DNA of 64,000 bases from Microbotryomycetes sp. JL201. Taxonomy: Eukaryota > Basidiomycota > Microbotryomycetes. The translations under genes and the position numbers were made by a program. The stretch covers positions 124,001-188,000 of the forward strand of contig JAQYUZ010000023.1 in NCBI GenBank assembly GCA_033819885.1. Direction: 5' to 3'. Each line of letters begins with the position of its first letter. Positions within the stretch are counted from its first letter, which is position 1. The notes beneath the pieces are model-generated. The model was given only the letters and a program-made list of their open reading frames with translations, did no database searches and was not told the origin of the DNA. Shown here in pieces: positions 47,839-57,491 of this stretch.

Positions 47839-49465
47839 TCAATCCAATCCATCGGGTTCAGTGTAGTATGAAGCTGACCCCGTGCCTGAGCTGGACGTCA
47901 ACTCTGGTTGTAAAAAGTCGCTCAGCGTCAATGGTCGAATCTTGAAAGTCTGTTGATATCACATTCCGGAAATGTTAGTATCTCCCGATGAGGATCAGAG
48001 AGCACTGCAGGGAGACTGACTCCAGCTTTGACGGCATCGAGGTCAACTTGACCGTCAACTTGATGTTGCCTCATGTATTCACGTATTGGAACCATTGCAG
48101 CGTTGCGGCATACTTCTTTGAGATCCGACCCAGACATGCCGTCCGTTCTCCTCACGAGTTGATCGAGCTGGAAAGACGGATCCAATTTAATGTCTTGGAG
48201 CATCTGCTCGCGCCAGAAAGTCGAAGCGTGAGAAGACAGCACGGTCGAGCAAGATAGGTAAAAAACTGACAATGTTGAGAATGTTGCGTCTCTGAGTCGC
48301 GTCCGGCAACTTGATGGAGAATCGTTTGGGCATGCGCCTCAAGATGGCCGCATCAATATCATTAGGTCGGTTTGTCGCACCGAGGACGAGTATCCGAGTG
48401 TCGTCGTTGGTTGACAAGCCATCCCAAAGACTAGTCGTAAAACAATCAGCTCTGTCGAATAGGCAACGGCTCTCGTGCTCACGTCATGAACTCTGCTTTC
48501 CTGCGGACGGTGAATTCAAGATCAATTGCCGCATTCACCTTTGATTGCGCCTTCTCACATCATGTTGGTAACTTCATGGTCACTTCTGCTTCTCTCGCGC
48601 ATAAATGAGTCAATCTCGTCGATGAAGATGATGGACGGCTGGAGTTTTCTTGCCAGACTGAACAGGCCGGCGACGAGCTTGTTCGATTCGCCAAACCACT
48701 TGTCTGTCAGTGATGACACTTTGACATTGATGAACGTCGCGCCGCTCTCTTTCGCCAGAAACTGTCGGATGACAGATTCGGTTCAGTGGCACTGGTCGAT
48801 CGCGACGGGAGTCAACTTACTTTTGCGAGCATCGTTTTGCCGCAGCCTGGCGGGCCGTAGAGTAAAACGCCCTTTGGTGCTCCGAAGAGGCCTGCAGCCG
48901 ATTCAAACACTTGCGGATAGCACAGCGGAAAGATGACTGCCTCGCGCAACTGATTGATGATCGGGTCCAGCCCTCCAATGTCTGCGCGAGCACAGCTCAC
49001 GGTCAGAGACAAGCACGAATCAAAGAAAGACTGAATCGTGCCACCTGCCTTTGAAGTTTGTCGTAATGTCGTCTGGATGAACGACTTCGGACGCCATCGC
49101 CTCTTCGTGCTCGTTCAAGTCGAGCTTTGCCAGATCGAGGCCGAGTTTGCTCAGCGCCTTCTTGCTCTTTGACTTTTGCTCCTTGCGCTTAGATTGCTGT
49201 GGGTCGAGCGAGCCCATGACGGCCTGGACATGGTCGGCGAGACGGGCGCACGTGAAAACGCGGTCAGCACGCCCGTACACAGGCAATATGGGTGCTCAGG
49301 AATGTGGAACTTGCCTTAAATGCTACGTAGAACAGCACCTGAGACGCTGCAAACAGAGCCACGTCCGTCACAATCTTGCGCGTCCTGCGTCGCGCGACCG
49401 TATGTCAGCCAATGCGCAATACGGAGCGTCCGATTGTGGACTTACTGAGGTGATATCGGCGCCAT
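47839..49465 (-). CDS. MSP1: MSP1/ATAD1 outer-membrane AAA+ extractase
   Basis: AAA+ ATPase anchored in the mitochondrial outer membrane that pulls out mislocalised tail-anchored proteins. Exon 1 (49465-49446) and exon 2 (49384-49315) encode MAPISPQTRKI plus the membrane segment [15 protein letters not shown]. Then come a Lys-rich linker, [20 protein letters not shown], Walker [28 protein letters not shown], Walker [55 protein letters not shown], and a tail ending YYTEPDGLD. Two introns use GC donors: 49224-49314 (AAG|GCAAGT) and, less certainly, one beginning at 49048 (AAAG|GCAGGT), chosen because it restores the exact family spacing before DIGGLD. Confidence 0.95.
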
Positions 49466-51012
49466 GACTTTTTGCGGCGGCGAGTTGGATGAGGCGTGAC
49501 GCCACAAATGAGGATTCGGGTGTCGGGTGTTTTTGCCGGTCTGATGAGTACACATTGGATGTATGATCTCGCCGAAATTTTCAGGGTCAAAAAGTATTCT
49601 CGTCTTGTTTGGTAGCTCTCGATGGCGCTGCTTCGGTGTGCTGACGGCTGTAATTTGCCACTGAAGCCCCGACAGAGACGCGCAACAGCTTTTTAGGCCG
49701 ATGCTATATTGGATTGCACGTATGTTTCTGTACTTCTGGATGCGAGACTAACAACCGCCGCCGCCACCACTTCTGACCAGTCAAGCCACCGCTTTTTGCA
49801 TCCCAAGCAGGTGACGGGCGCTATTGCAGAGCGGCAGCAGAAGCGATTGCTGCATTCAGCACACAAAGTTCGTCAACGTTTACTTTGCGCAATCCGTTCT
49901 GGAATCGAGCCGCGACAGTCTATGAGTCATGGTTGCTCGGGAGTTCGAGTCGACAGCGCGGCTTGTTTTGAAGTTGGGCCGTACATTCTTGATTTTTGGC
50001 TATCCTTAGGCAGCGCCCGAGCATTATTGCCAAAACTCGATCGCGCACATGTTATCGCATGTATGATTCATGCTAGCGATACTGTCAACGTGCAGCATTT
50101 CAGTGGCCTCACTTTCAATAGTAGTCTCCGCAGTTTTAAAGCCCGGCGGAGGCGGCGGCCCGACAAAACGCCGGCTGCATCTTGCCTGAACACAAGCAAA
50201 CCCCGTGCTTGGTGTTTGACTTCCATGATACCACAGTTGTCACCAGTGCTGTAGGGTGCTATTGTATAGTGTACATGGAGTTCTCCAGAGTGCAAGATAT
50301 TCGCCCCAAGTGGGGTCCTCCAGTACACCCGAAATCCTGCTGTACTGCATTTGAGCGAGATTACGACTCAGGGGCTATTTTTGGTGCTTTGCAGGCCAAA
50401 GATGAGCCGTCTAGCGAGTGCGTACGGCGGTACATCCAAAGTCCAAACAGCGGTCGAGTCGCAGGTCCGATCGCGCGGGGGAGCCAAGCCCCCGTCGCTC
50501 AAATAAATTCAAAGGCCCGGGGTCGTCAGAGGGGCTCAAAGTACAGCAACGACTTGAGCGGAACGCCCAGTTCCGTACAGCAACTAGAACTTGCACATGC
50601 GATGTATGCCTGCCTTTCGGCTCGTAAACGTTTCTTTGGCATCGGCCAGATTGTGACGGATGGACAATGTGCTTTTGCGCGAGATTCTGATGCGTGATAT
50701 GCAGCGAGATTGGTGCTCACGGGCGTCTGCGCGACGTGCGCAGCACGCACTCGTCGGTACAGTGGAGAAAGAGCGACCGGACTTTTGGTCGGGCTCGATC
50801 GCCCGCGCGAAGCCCGACGCGTACTAGCCCTGCGAAGCCCTCAAGTACGCCCTGCACGACTATTGCCCCACGACAAACACTATTGCTGCGCTCTGGGGCA
50901 CCAGAACTTGCCCATAAAAGGTTGGGGCCTTGTTCTGCATCTTCTTCCTTTCCTCATCCCCCTTCCCGCTCCTGCTCCCCTCTCTTTGGTGCAAAGGGGC
51001 AAGGCACCCAAG
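49466..51012. other. 1.5-kb region between divergent MSP1 and transporter genes
   Basis: No gene supported. A perfect 6-bp inverted repeat CGGGGG...CCCCCG (50476-50481, 50489-50494; 7-nt loop) lies in it, and a TATA-like element near its right end. An open frame at 49709-50254 is long by chance and has no protein-like features. Confidence 0.5.
50913..50920 (+). promoter_or_regulatory. TATA-like element upstream of the transporter
   Basis: CATAAAAG lies 93 bp before the proposed ATG of the MFS transporter, a normal distance for a fungal TATA box, followed by a pyrimidine-rich stretch (50938-50990) typical of fungal 5' leaders. Confidence 0.45.
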
Positions 51013-53459
51013 ATGACGACATACAGGACACAATCCGAGTCGAGCTTGGCCAAGTACGAGTCTGGCAGCACCGGCATCGCGGAGCTGTCGCGAGGTGCAC
51101 CAAAGAGGACATTTACTCTCAAGTCGAGCGTCGCAGACTCGCACGCAAAAACTGTCGCTGCTCTGGACGCTCCAGATGCACCAAAAGAGGTCAACAACTG
51201 GTACACCTACTGGATTGCAGCATCCATCACTTTTGGAGCTATCGCCTGTAGGTGCCAGAGGATCGGACAAGACCCGCAGAATTGACAAGCTGACTGGCAC
51301 GGGGTTCGGCAGACGGATACGACACTGGCTTTTTCGGAGGCACGATCGCTCTCGACTCGTTCAAAGAGAAGTTTGGCACTGCAGACGATCCAAATGTCTC
51401 GGCCAACTTGGTCTCGCTGTTCCGTGAGTCCCGCCCAATCAGCGTTTTTGGCTCGATGCTGACTTGTCGGATCTACAGAGGCCGGTAGTTTCTTCGGTGC
51501 AGCATGTCAGCTTCCCATGACGAACCGTCTTGGCCGATGGTGGTCAATTGTCATCTCCAACATCCTCTTTATTGCTTCTGCCTTCCCTCAAACCTTCGCG
51601 AACGGCTCGGTCGGCGTCATGATGTTTGGGTACGTGACATATTCGTCGGAAGCGTCCCTCATTTGCTGATGTGCATCATTAGCCGCTTCCTTGGTGGTTT
51701 CGCCATTGGTATCTCCTCTCTGGTCGTGCCCCTGTACTTGAGTGAATTCGCGCCACCGACGATCAGAGGCCGTCTTGTTGGATTTTTTGACATCGTATGT
51801 CGTCCTCGCTGTGTCTGAAATGAGCGGCTCTGACCACTTCTTGACAGGGCATCCAAATTGGCACGCTAGCCGGATTCTGGATCAACTACGGCCTCAGCAT
51901 TACGGTTGCTCCTGGAACTTTCCAATGGCAATTCCCCATTGTCGTCCAGTTCTTCCCAGCAGCCATCCTCGCAGTCGCAATGTTCTTTGTTCCCGAGACG
52001 CCGCGCTTCTTGATGTTCAAAGGCGTCAGTCCTATCCCAATTTGAGCCGGCAGCTGGCAGCCGAAGCTAAATGTTCGTTTCCACTGTACAGAAACACGAA
52101 GAAGCAGAACGCGTCCTTTGCAGGCTTCGCAAGCTTCCAATTGACCATCCTTACCTTCAATGGGAGCTCAAGCAAACTCAGGCTCAAGTCGAAGCTGAAG
52201 AACTTGTTCGCAACGGTGACAACGAGTTTACGCTGGTCAAGCAATTGTTCAAATCTCGTGGCCACCGCTACCGTACCTTTTTGGGCATGGGTCTCATCAT
52301 GCTCAAGACGTTCTCCGGAGTTCAAGGTCCGTCTGGACGATTGTTTTGAGTCTACAGAGCACTGATCATATCTTGAGCAGCTGTCAACTATTACTCGCCG
52401 CGCATCTTCAAGGTCTGTCCTTCCCGGTGAACCAGTCTCGGCATGCTCGGCTGACCCTCGCGCGTCAACAGCAACTCGGCTTCAAAGGTACCAAGGGATC
52501 GCTCTTTGCTACTGGCATCTATGGCACAGTCAAGGCGGTGTTCACAGTCATCTTTGGCTTCTTCGTGAGTAGCCTGCAGCGTACTCTGGCTTCTTGCAAG
52601 GCTAACCACAAGCTCGATAGATTGTCGACCGCGTCGGCCGTCGTATCCCGCTCATGGTCGGCTCCGTCGTCGGCTCTGGTTGCTTGTTCTTCATTGGTGG
52701 TTACCTGACTGCAGTTGGTCCTCGTGATGGCACCGGCACGTCCATCGCTCCCGGCGACTATGCCGCGATCACCGCAATCTTCCTCTACGCCGCCTGGTAC
52801 TGCCTCGGCTGGAACTCTGTTCCCCTCACATTGATCTCTGAGATCTTTACTATGCGTTTCAAGCCAGTGTCAATGACATGCTGCTTGGTGAGTCGCTCGG
52901 AGCTCAGAAGGCGTTCGAGCCGGCGCTGACCCGTTTCGGCGCCAGATGTGGCAATGGCTGTGCACTTTCGCCATCGTACGCATCATGCCAGTTGCCCTCA
53001 ACAACGTGGGCTCGCGGGCGTACTTTATATTCGCCTGTAAGTCGAAAAATCTGGAAAAATCGAAAAAATTCGAAAAAATTCGAAATATCCATTCAAATGC
53101 CCATAGATATCCTGACATGCTTCTTGTACAGGCACCTTCTTCTGCGCGCTGCCCTACGTCTATTTCCTGATCCCAGAGACGAAAAACTTGCCTTTGTCCG
53201 TTCAAAGTCTATTCTGGCCCCTGTGCTTCTTACTGACTGCTTCTTCATGATCAACAGGGAGGCAATGGACCACCTCTTTGGTGTTGCCGAGCTCACGGAC
53301 GCCGAAAAGGCCGTTATGGGCATTTCAGACAAGCCAACGGGCCAGGTGGCGCACGTCGAACACGCAAGCCTCGGCGCTGCTCTGTCTCATGCGGGCCGCA
53401 CAAATGAAGTCGAGGTGATGGCTCCCATCTCCGAGGCCAACTACGAGAAGCGTCACTAG
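51013..53459 (+). CDS. MFS sugar/quinate-type transporter
   Basis: Plasma-membrane sugar:proton-symporter-type carrier with about 12 membrane helices spread over some ten exons. Typical motifs: ITFGAIAYGYDTGFFGGT in helix 1, FGAACQLPMTNRLGRWW, the helix 4-5 stretch RFLGGFAIGISSLVVPLYLSE, IRGRLVGFF, FVPETPRFL, a QAVNYYSPRIFK helix 7, FIVDRVGRRIPLMVG, the WNSVPLTLISEIF helix 10, and the PETKNLPLS motif near the end. The N-terminus is a 65-residue soluble Ser/Ala-rich stretch. The intron before TFFCALPYVYF contains repeated 10-bp A-rich units and marks the edge of a duplicated segment (copy at 55160-55723). Substrate cannot be told from sequence; quinate, glycerol or hexose carriers are all possible. 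Confidence 0.92.
53041..53084. repeat. Tandem 10-bp A-rich repeat in a transporter intron
   Basis: Three to four imperfect copies of CGAAAAAATT. The duplicated 3' segment at 55160 begins inside the same unit, so the repeat probably helped the rearrangement. Confidence 0.75.
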
Positions 53460-54068
53460 GCTGCAGACGCCGTTTCTTGGTTTCGAGTTTGGGCTGGTAC
53501 TGTTTCTTTCTTAGGGTCAATAGGATTGTGTCATTGACAGGTAGATATGTATTCATTCGAGGATTACCCGTACACGGTTTGGCAGTGTCGCTGAACTACA
53601 GACTTGTCCCTTGTCCTCCTTTTGCTACCGCCCCCGCTCTGGGTGCTCGAGAGCGAGTATAGAGATTTCGGTACTCGTTTGTACATTTGACCGAATCATG
53701 CAACCGGACGACCTGGTAAATGGGCTATAACAAAGAGACTTTGTCCTTCTTCTCCTTTCGTCAATTTGGGGCCTCAGGCACGGCGCTCTACACCAATGAC
53801 GTACGGTTCAGACTGTAATTTCAGGAAACTGCGTCTGTAACAGTTATGCGGGATGCTCATATGCAACACATATATACGGGATCTGCCGTCAGTAAGTGCC
53901 ACCATGAGGAGGGCATGGAATGGGTGTTTGACTGTGTACTTCGAGATCACGGTCTCGGCGAAATGTATGAAGACCGCTCCGACCACACCAGTAGATCTCT
54001 ATTTTAGCTCGCTGTGTGCTGTGACGCCGATTTGTTCTTGAATCTACACAGGTGTATACTTGAGAGAG

Positions 54069-54076
54069 GTATATAA
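54069..54076 (+). promoter_or_regulatory. TATA box upstream of an unassigned ORF
   Basis: GTATATAA, a strong TATA match, stands about 65 bp before an open frame at 54133-54582. It may be the live promoter of that frame or a leftover of a lost gene. Confidence 0.45.
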
Positions 54077-54132
54077 GCGCAACTGAGCACTCTACAGCAG
54101 CCGAAAGACCACGCGCGTCGCCCTTTCAGTTC

Positions 54133-54582
54133 GTGCCTCATTCTCTGATATCTCTCATCCTTCTGACTGGCGATTTCAAGCAAATTTCGCCGCTCTCTCG
54201 TCCAAATTGGTTATCGAATATCCCTCTGAAGGAGGTTCTCATCGCCACCATGCAATGTCTCGACGTCGATAATGGGTCGCAAGAATTGATTGTTGGTCTG
54301 GTGAAGGTATCGCATACCAAGCTCTCCGAAGTACACATAATGAAACTGTGGATTGCGAGCGCCAAATGGGAGAAGCTTGGAGCTCCGATCCTCTTTCATG
54401 TGTTCTGCGGACGCCTTGTCGAGGACCGACAGTCTCGTTCATGGTTCGCCGACGGTACCTCACCTTTTGACACCGAGCTCAAGATTCCTGAGCAGTCCAT
54501 AGCATCTCTCAACTCGGGGCAAAACACGTCGCTCCAAATCGTCTCCTTCTTGAGAATAACTGGGCAGGGATATGAGACGTGA
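54133..54582 (+). CDS. Unassigned open reading frame, possibly first exon(s) of a small gene
   Basis: About 149 codons without a stop, ending in a good splice donor (GAGAC|GTGAGT near 54580). The first in-frame ATG is near 54251 (MQCLDVDNGSQELIVG), so if real the protein either starts there or has an upstream exon. Readable parts such as KLSEVHIMKLWIASAKWEKL and LVEDRQSRSWFADG have protein-like composition. I recognise no family. A following frame (54606-54845) is Lys/Arg-rich and may or may not belong. It lies between the transporter and the partial transporter copy, in the window's least conserved-looking region, so it may be lineage-specific or decayed. Confidence 0.3.
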   Translation: MPHSLISLILLTGDFKQISPLSRPNWLSNIPLKEVLIATMQCLDVDNGSQELIVGLVKVSHTKLSEVHIMKLWIASAKWEKLGAPILFHVFCGRLVEDRQSRSWFADGTSPFDTELKIPEQSIASLNSGQNTSLQIVSFLRITGQGYET

Positions 54583-55159
54583 GTTCCACCAAAATGTCAG
54601 GGCAAAAGCGCGTCGTCAGGCCTGCAAGTGGGTCTGATGTCATAAAGGCCGGGAACGAAACACAGATTGAAAGTATGCCTGGCATTCCAGCCAAGGATAG
54701 AGCCACAGACTGTCGTTCAAATATAATGACGCGGGCGCCAGAGCGAAAAACTGCAAATAACAGGCACACACGAGCCACACGAAGCAAAATTCGAGACAAG
54801 ATCAAACAGGAATCAAGCTTTTGCAAAGTTATGATCATCAAATGAGCATTCACTGTTTGAGCTTGACGTTAAGGACGAGAGCGCCCCGCCAAAGTCGGTG
54901 TCATTGACGGCTGAGCAGCAGACGCTTCCTTGCGCGAATCGGATGCGCCGGGAAGCAATGCAGTCGACTGGTTGCTGAGAGGAGTGACTGTTCGAAGGTT
55001 GTATCGGACATGACTGGTAGATTCAACCGGCTGCAGTGGCGGACAGGGGTGGGTCATGCCGATGAATCCGGCATGGCTCTTGTTAACTTTCGGTATCGAA
55101 GGCTCTCATTAAGAGCTGCCGCCGTCTGACTGTGACTTGCCAATCTGCAAGGTCAAACA

Positions 55160-55723
55160 TCGAAAAAATTCGAAATATCCATTCAAAATGCCCATAGATA
55201 TCCTGACATGTTTCTTTGTACAGGCACCTTCTTCTGCGCGCTGCCCTACGTCTATTTCCTGATCACAGAGACGAAAAACTTGCCTTTGTCCGTTCAAAAG
55301 TCTATTCTGGCCCCTGTGCTTCTTACTGACTGCTTCTTCATGATCAACAGGGAGGCAATGGACCGCCTCTTTGGTGTTGCCGAGCTCACGGACGCCGAAA
55401 AGGCCGTCATGGGCATTTCGGACAAGCCAACGGGCCAGGTGGCGCACGTCGAACACGCAAGCCTCGGCGCTGCTCTGTCTCATGCGGGTCGCACAAATGA
55501 GGTCGAGGTGATGGCTCCCATCTCCGAGGCCAACTACGAGAAGCGTCACTAGGCTGCAGACGCCGTTTCTTGGTTTCGAGTTTGGGCTGGTACTGTTTCT
55601 TTCTTAGGGTCAATAGGATTGTGTCATTGACAGGTAGATATGTATTCATTCGAGGATTACCCGTACACGGTTTGGCAGTGTCACTGAACTACAGACTTGT
55701 CCCTTGTCCTCTGCCCGCTCTGG
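55160..55723 (+). pseudogene. Partial copy of the transporter's 3' end
   Basis: This stretch repeats 53070-53642 (last intron parts, final two coding exons and 3' flank) with about ten differences in some 560 bp, so it is recent. It holds TFFCALPYVYFLITETKNLP, then the C-terminal soluble tail ending SEANYEKRH and the same 3' flank to GTCCCTTGTCCTC. Nothing matching the first roughly 450 residues of the carrier lies upstream, so it cannot make a transporter. Differences include Pro to Thr in the PETK motif and a one-base change in intron length, neither in the acceptor sites. A transcript is possible if it captured a promoter, but I see none. Confidence 0.9.
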
Positions 55724-56439
55724 CTGGCTTCCGTCGACTCTGATGATTCAAGGCCGAGAGCTTTCCGCCTCAGTCTGAAATGGCAAGTTCCAGTTGCCTA
55801 CCGCGGCTCGATCATGATCTGCGAATGGCTATATCTGCCAACGACGGTATCTGCGAACGGCGGTAGCACTTATGACCGCTTCCGCGCCTCTGGAGGTGCA
55901 TTCTCGAGGCAGAAAGCGTCTTGCATGGTCAAAACCAAATATTAACACACATTCAAGTAGTTTTTTTGTGCGTGAGCTTGCACCTGACTTTCGCAACTTT
56001 GTATCTGTCGACCACGATTCCGGTTTCGTTGCAAGTCATGCAAGTGACATGGTGATCACTGAAGTGTCGGATAGAATGAAGGCGGTTGCAAGCAACAGCT
56101 GCGTACCAGGCTTGCCCGTGGACAGCAGTGACGAATAAGTGATTTGCGAGGCGAGACAGGTTCACATGTGTCATGTGTCTGTGCAAGCTATTGTAAGATC
56201 TTCTCTGTCGGCAGCGTTCATGTCGCGTATCAATTTGACAATGGCGCTTGTATTCTCGTATAAGCAACGCATGCATCGAGAACGGACGAACGGAAACTAT
56301 ATATTCGGTTGCACCGCTTCTGTCCAAGACTCCTAGGTTTTACTCCGCCTTTGTCCCTAGCGTAGCAGCGCAACAGCTGTCTTGTTCCAAAGAACCACCT
56401 CGCGCACTTCCCACAGCTAGCATTCCCGACACATCGACG

Positions 56440-57369
56440 ATGGAACTCGAATCTGCTTCGGCGTTGAGCCACGTTGCCAAGCTCGGCAAGGCGACCGAGT
56501 TCTCGCGCTGGTCACAGAAGATGCGCCTGTACTTTGAAGGTCATGAACTGTGGCCTGTCGTATCTGGACAAGAGCTTGCACCCTCGGAGACTGCATCGGA
56601 AGAAGAGCGCAAGGCGTGGCAGTGGAAGGAAACGAGCGCGCAGTGGACGATCGTCAACATGATCGAAGCGCCCGTTCAAGACGTCGTAATCCACTGCGAA
56701 TCGGCCAACGACATGTGGGATACTATCGAACAATGGAGTCAAGACAACGGAGCTGCCAAGGTTTTTGACGTCTTGTCCGAGCTTCTCACCGTGCGCTGCA
56801 ACGCCATGACAAAGGTCAAATCTCATTTTCAACATGTTAAAGACCTCTCTAAAGACCTGTCGGAGCTCGGATGTGCCGTGTCGGACAATGTGCTGGCCGT
56901 CATCCTCCTTCACTCCATCCCTCAGCATTGGATTACGACCAAGACTGTCGTCGAATCCATCCAGTCGTTCAACGAGTTGCCAACGTCTGATCAACTGGCC
57001 CAAACTATCGTCTACAAGATTGAAGAGTACCGTCGTCAGAACAAGGAGCACGACGTCCAGTCCGAAGTTCAAGACGGCGACACGGCCGATGGCGGTTCGC
57101 CACAGCAAGAGACCAAAATGCGCACACCTCGTGGACCTCCCAAGTGCTATAACTGCGGTAGGATCGGACACGTGTCGGCGTACTGTCGTTCTCCAAGGCG
57201 CGGTGGAGGAAGGCAGTGGCAAGGATCGCGCGGGGGCAGCGGATTCGGACGTGGTCAACATCGCGAAGAGCAGCCTCAGAACGGTCACGATCACGACACG
57301 TCGGGTCAAGTTGATGTGACGGTTCGTCCTGAAGAGCACACCACCGTTCAAGTAACCCACGAAGAGTAG
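56440..57369 (+). mobile_element. Copia-type (Ty1/copia) gag ORF, gag part only
   Basis: A 309-codon open frame from the ATG at 56440 encodes a UBN2/retrotransposon-gag-type domain (SRWSQKMRLYFEGHELW, ESANDMWDTIEQWSQDNG, LLHSIPQHWITTK), a CCHC zinc knuckle CYNCGRIGHVSAYC and an Arg/Gly-rich nucleic-acid-binding tail. The gag frame looks whole. No protease, integrase, reverse transcriptase or terminal repeats are visible within the window, so it is either an isolated fossil of a copia element or a gag taken over as a host gene. A TATA-like CTATATATT lies at 56297-56305, about 135 bp upstream. HSP78 ends 122 bp downstream on the other strand. Age cannot be judged without terminal repeats. Confidence 0.85.
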
Positions 57370-57491
57370 TGTCTTGCGCGATTTTCTTCTTTTACATAAA
57401 ACGCTTGATTGAAACAACACGGATTTTCTCGTTACAAACAAATCACTAACGAGTGAGAGCGGTGACTACGGATTTACACATGCTATAGCAT

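Noticed and set aside
49709-50254. A 181-codon open frame between MSP1 and the transporter
   Set aside because: Low protein character, non-ATG start, and no conserved pieces; better explained as chance.
50476-50494. A CGGGGG/CCCCCG inverted repeat as a terminator or regulatory hairpin
   Set aside because: Six base pairs in eukaryotic intergenic DNA is not enough; no neighbouring gene ends there.
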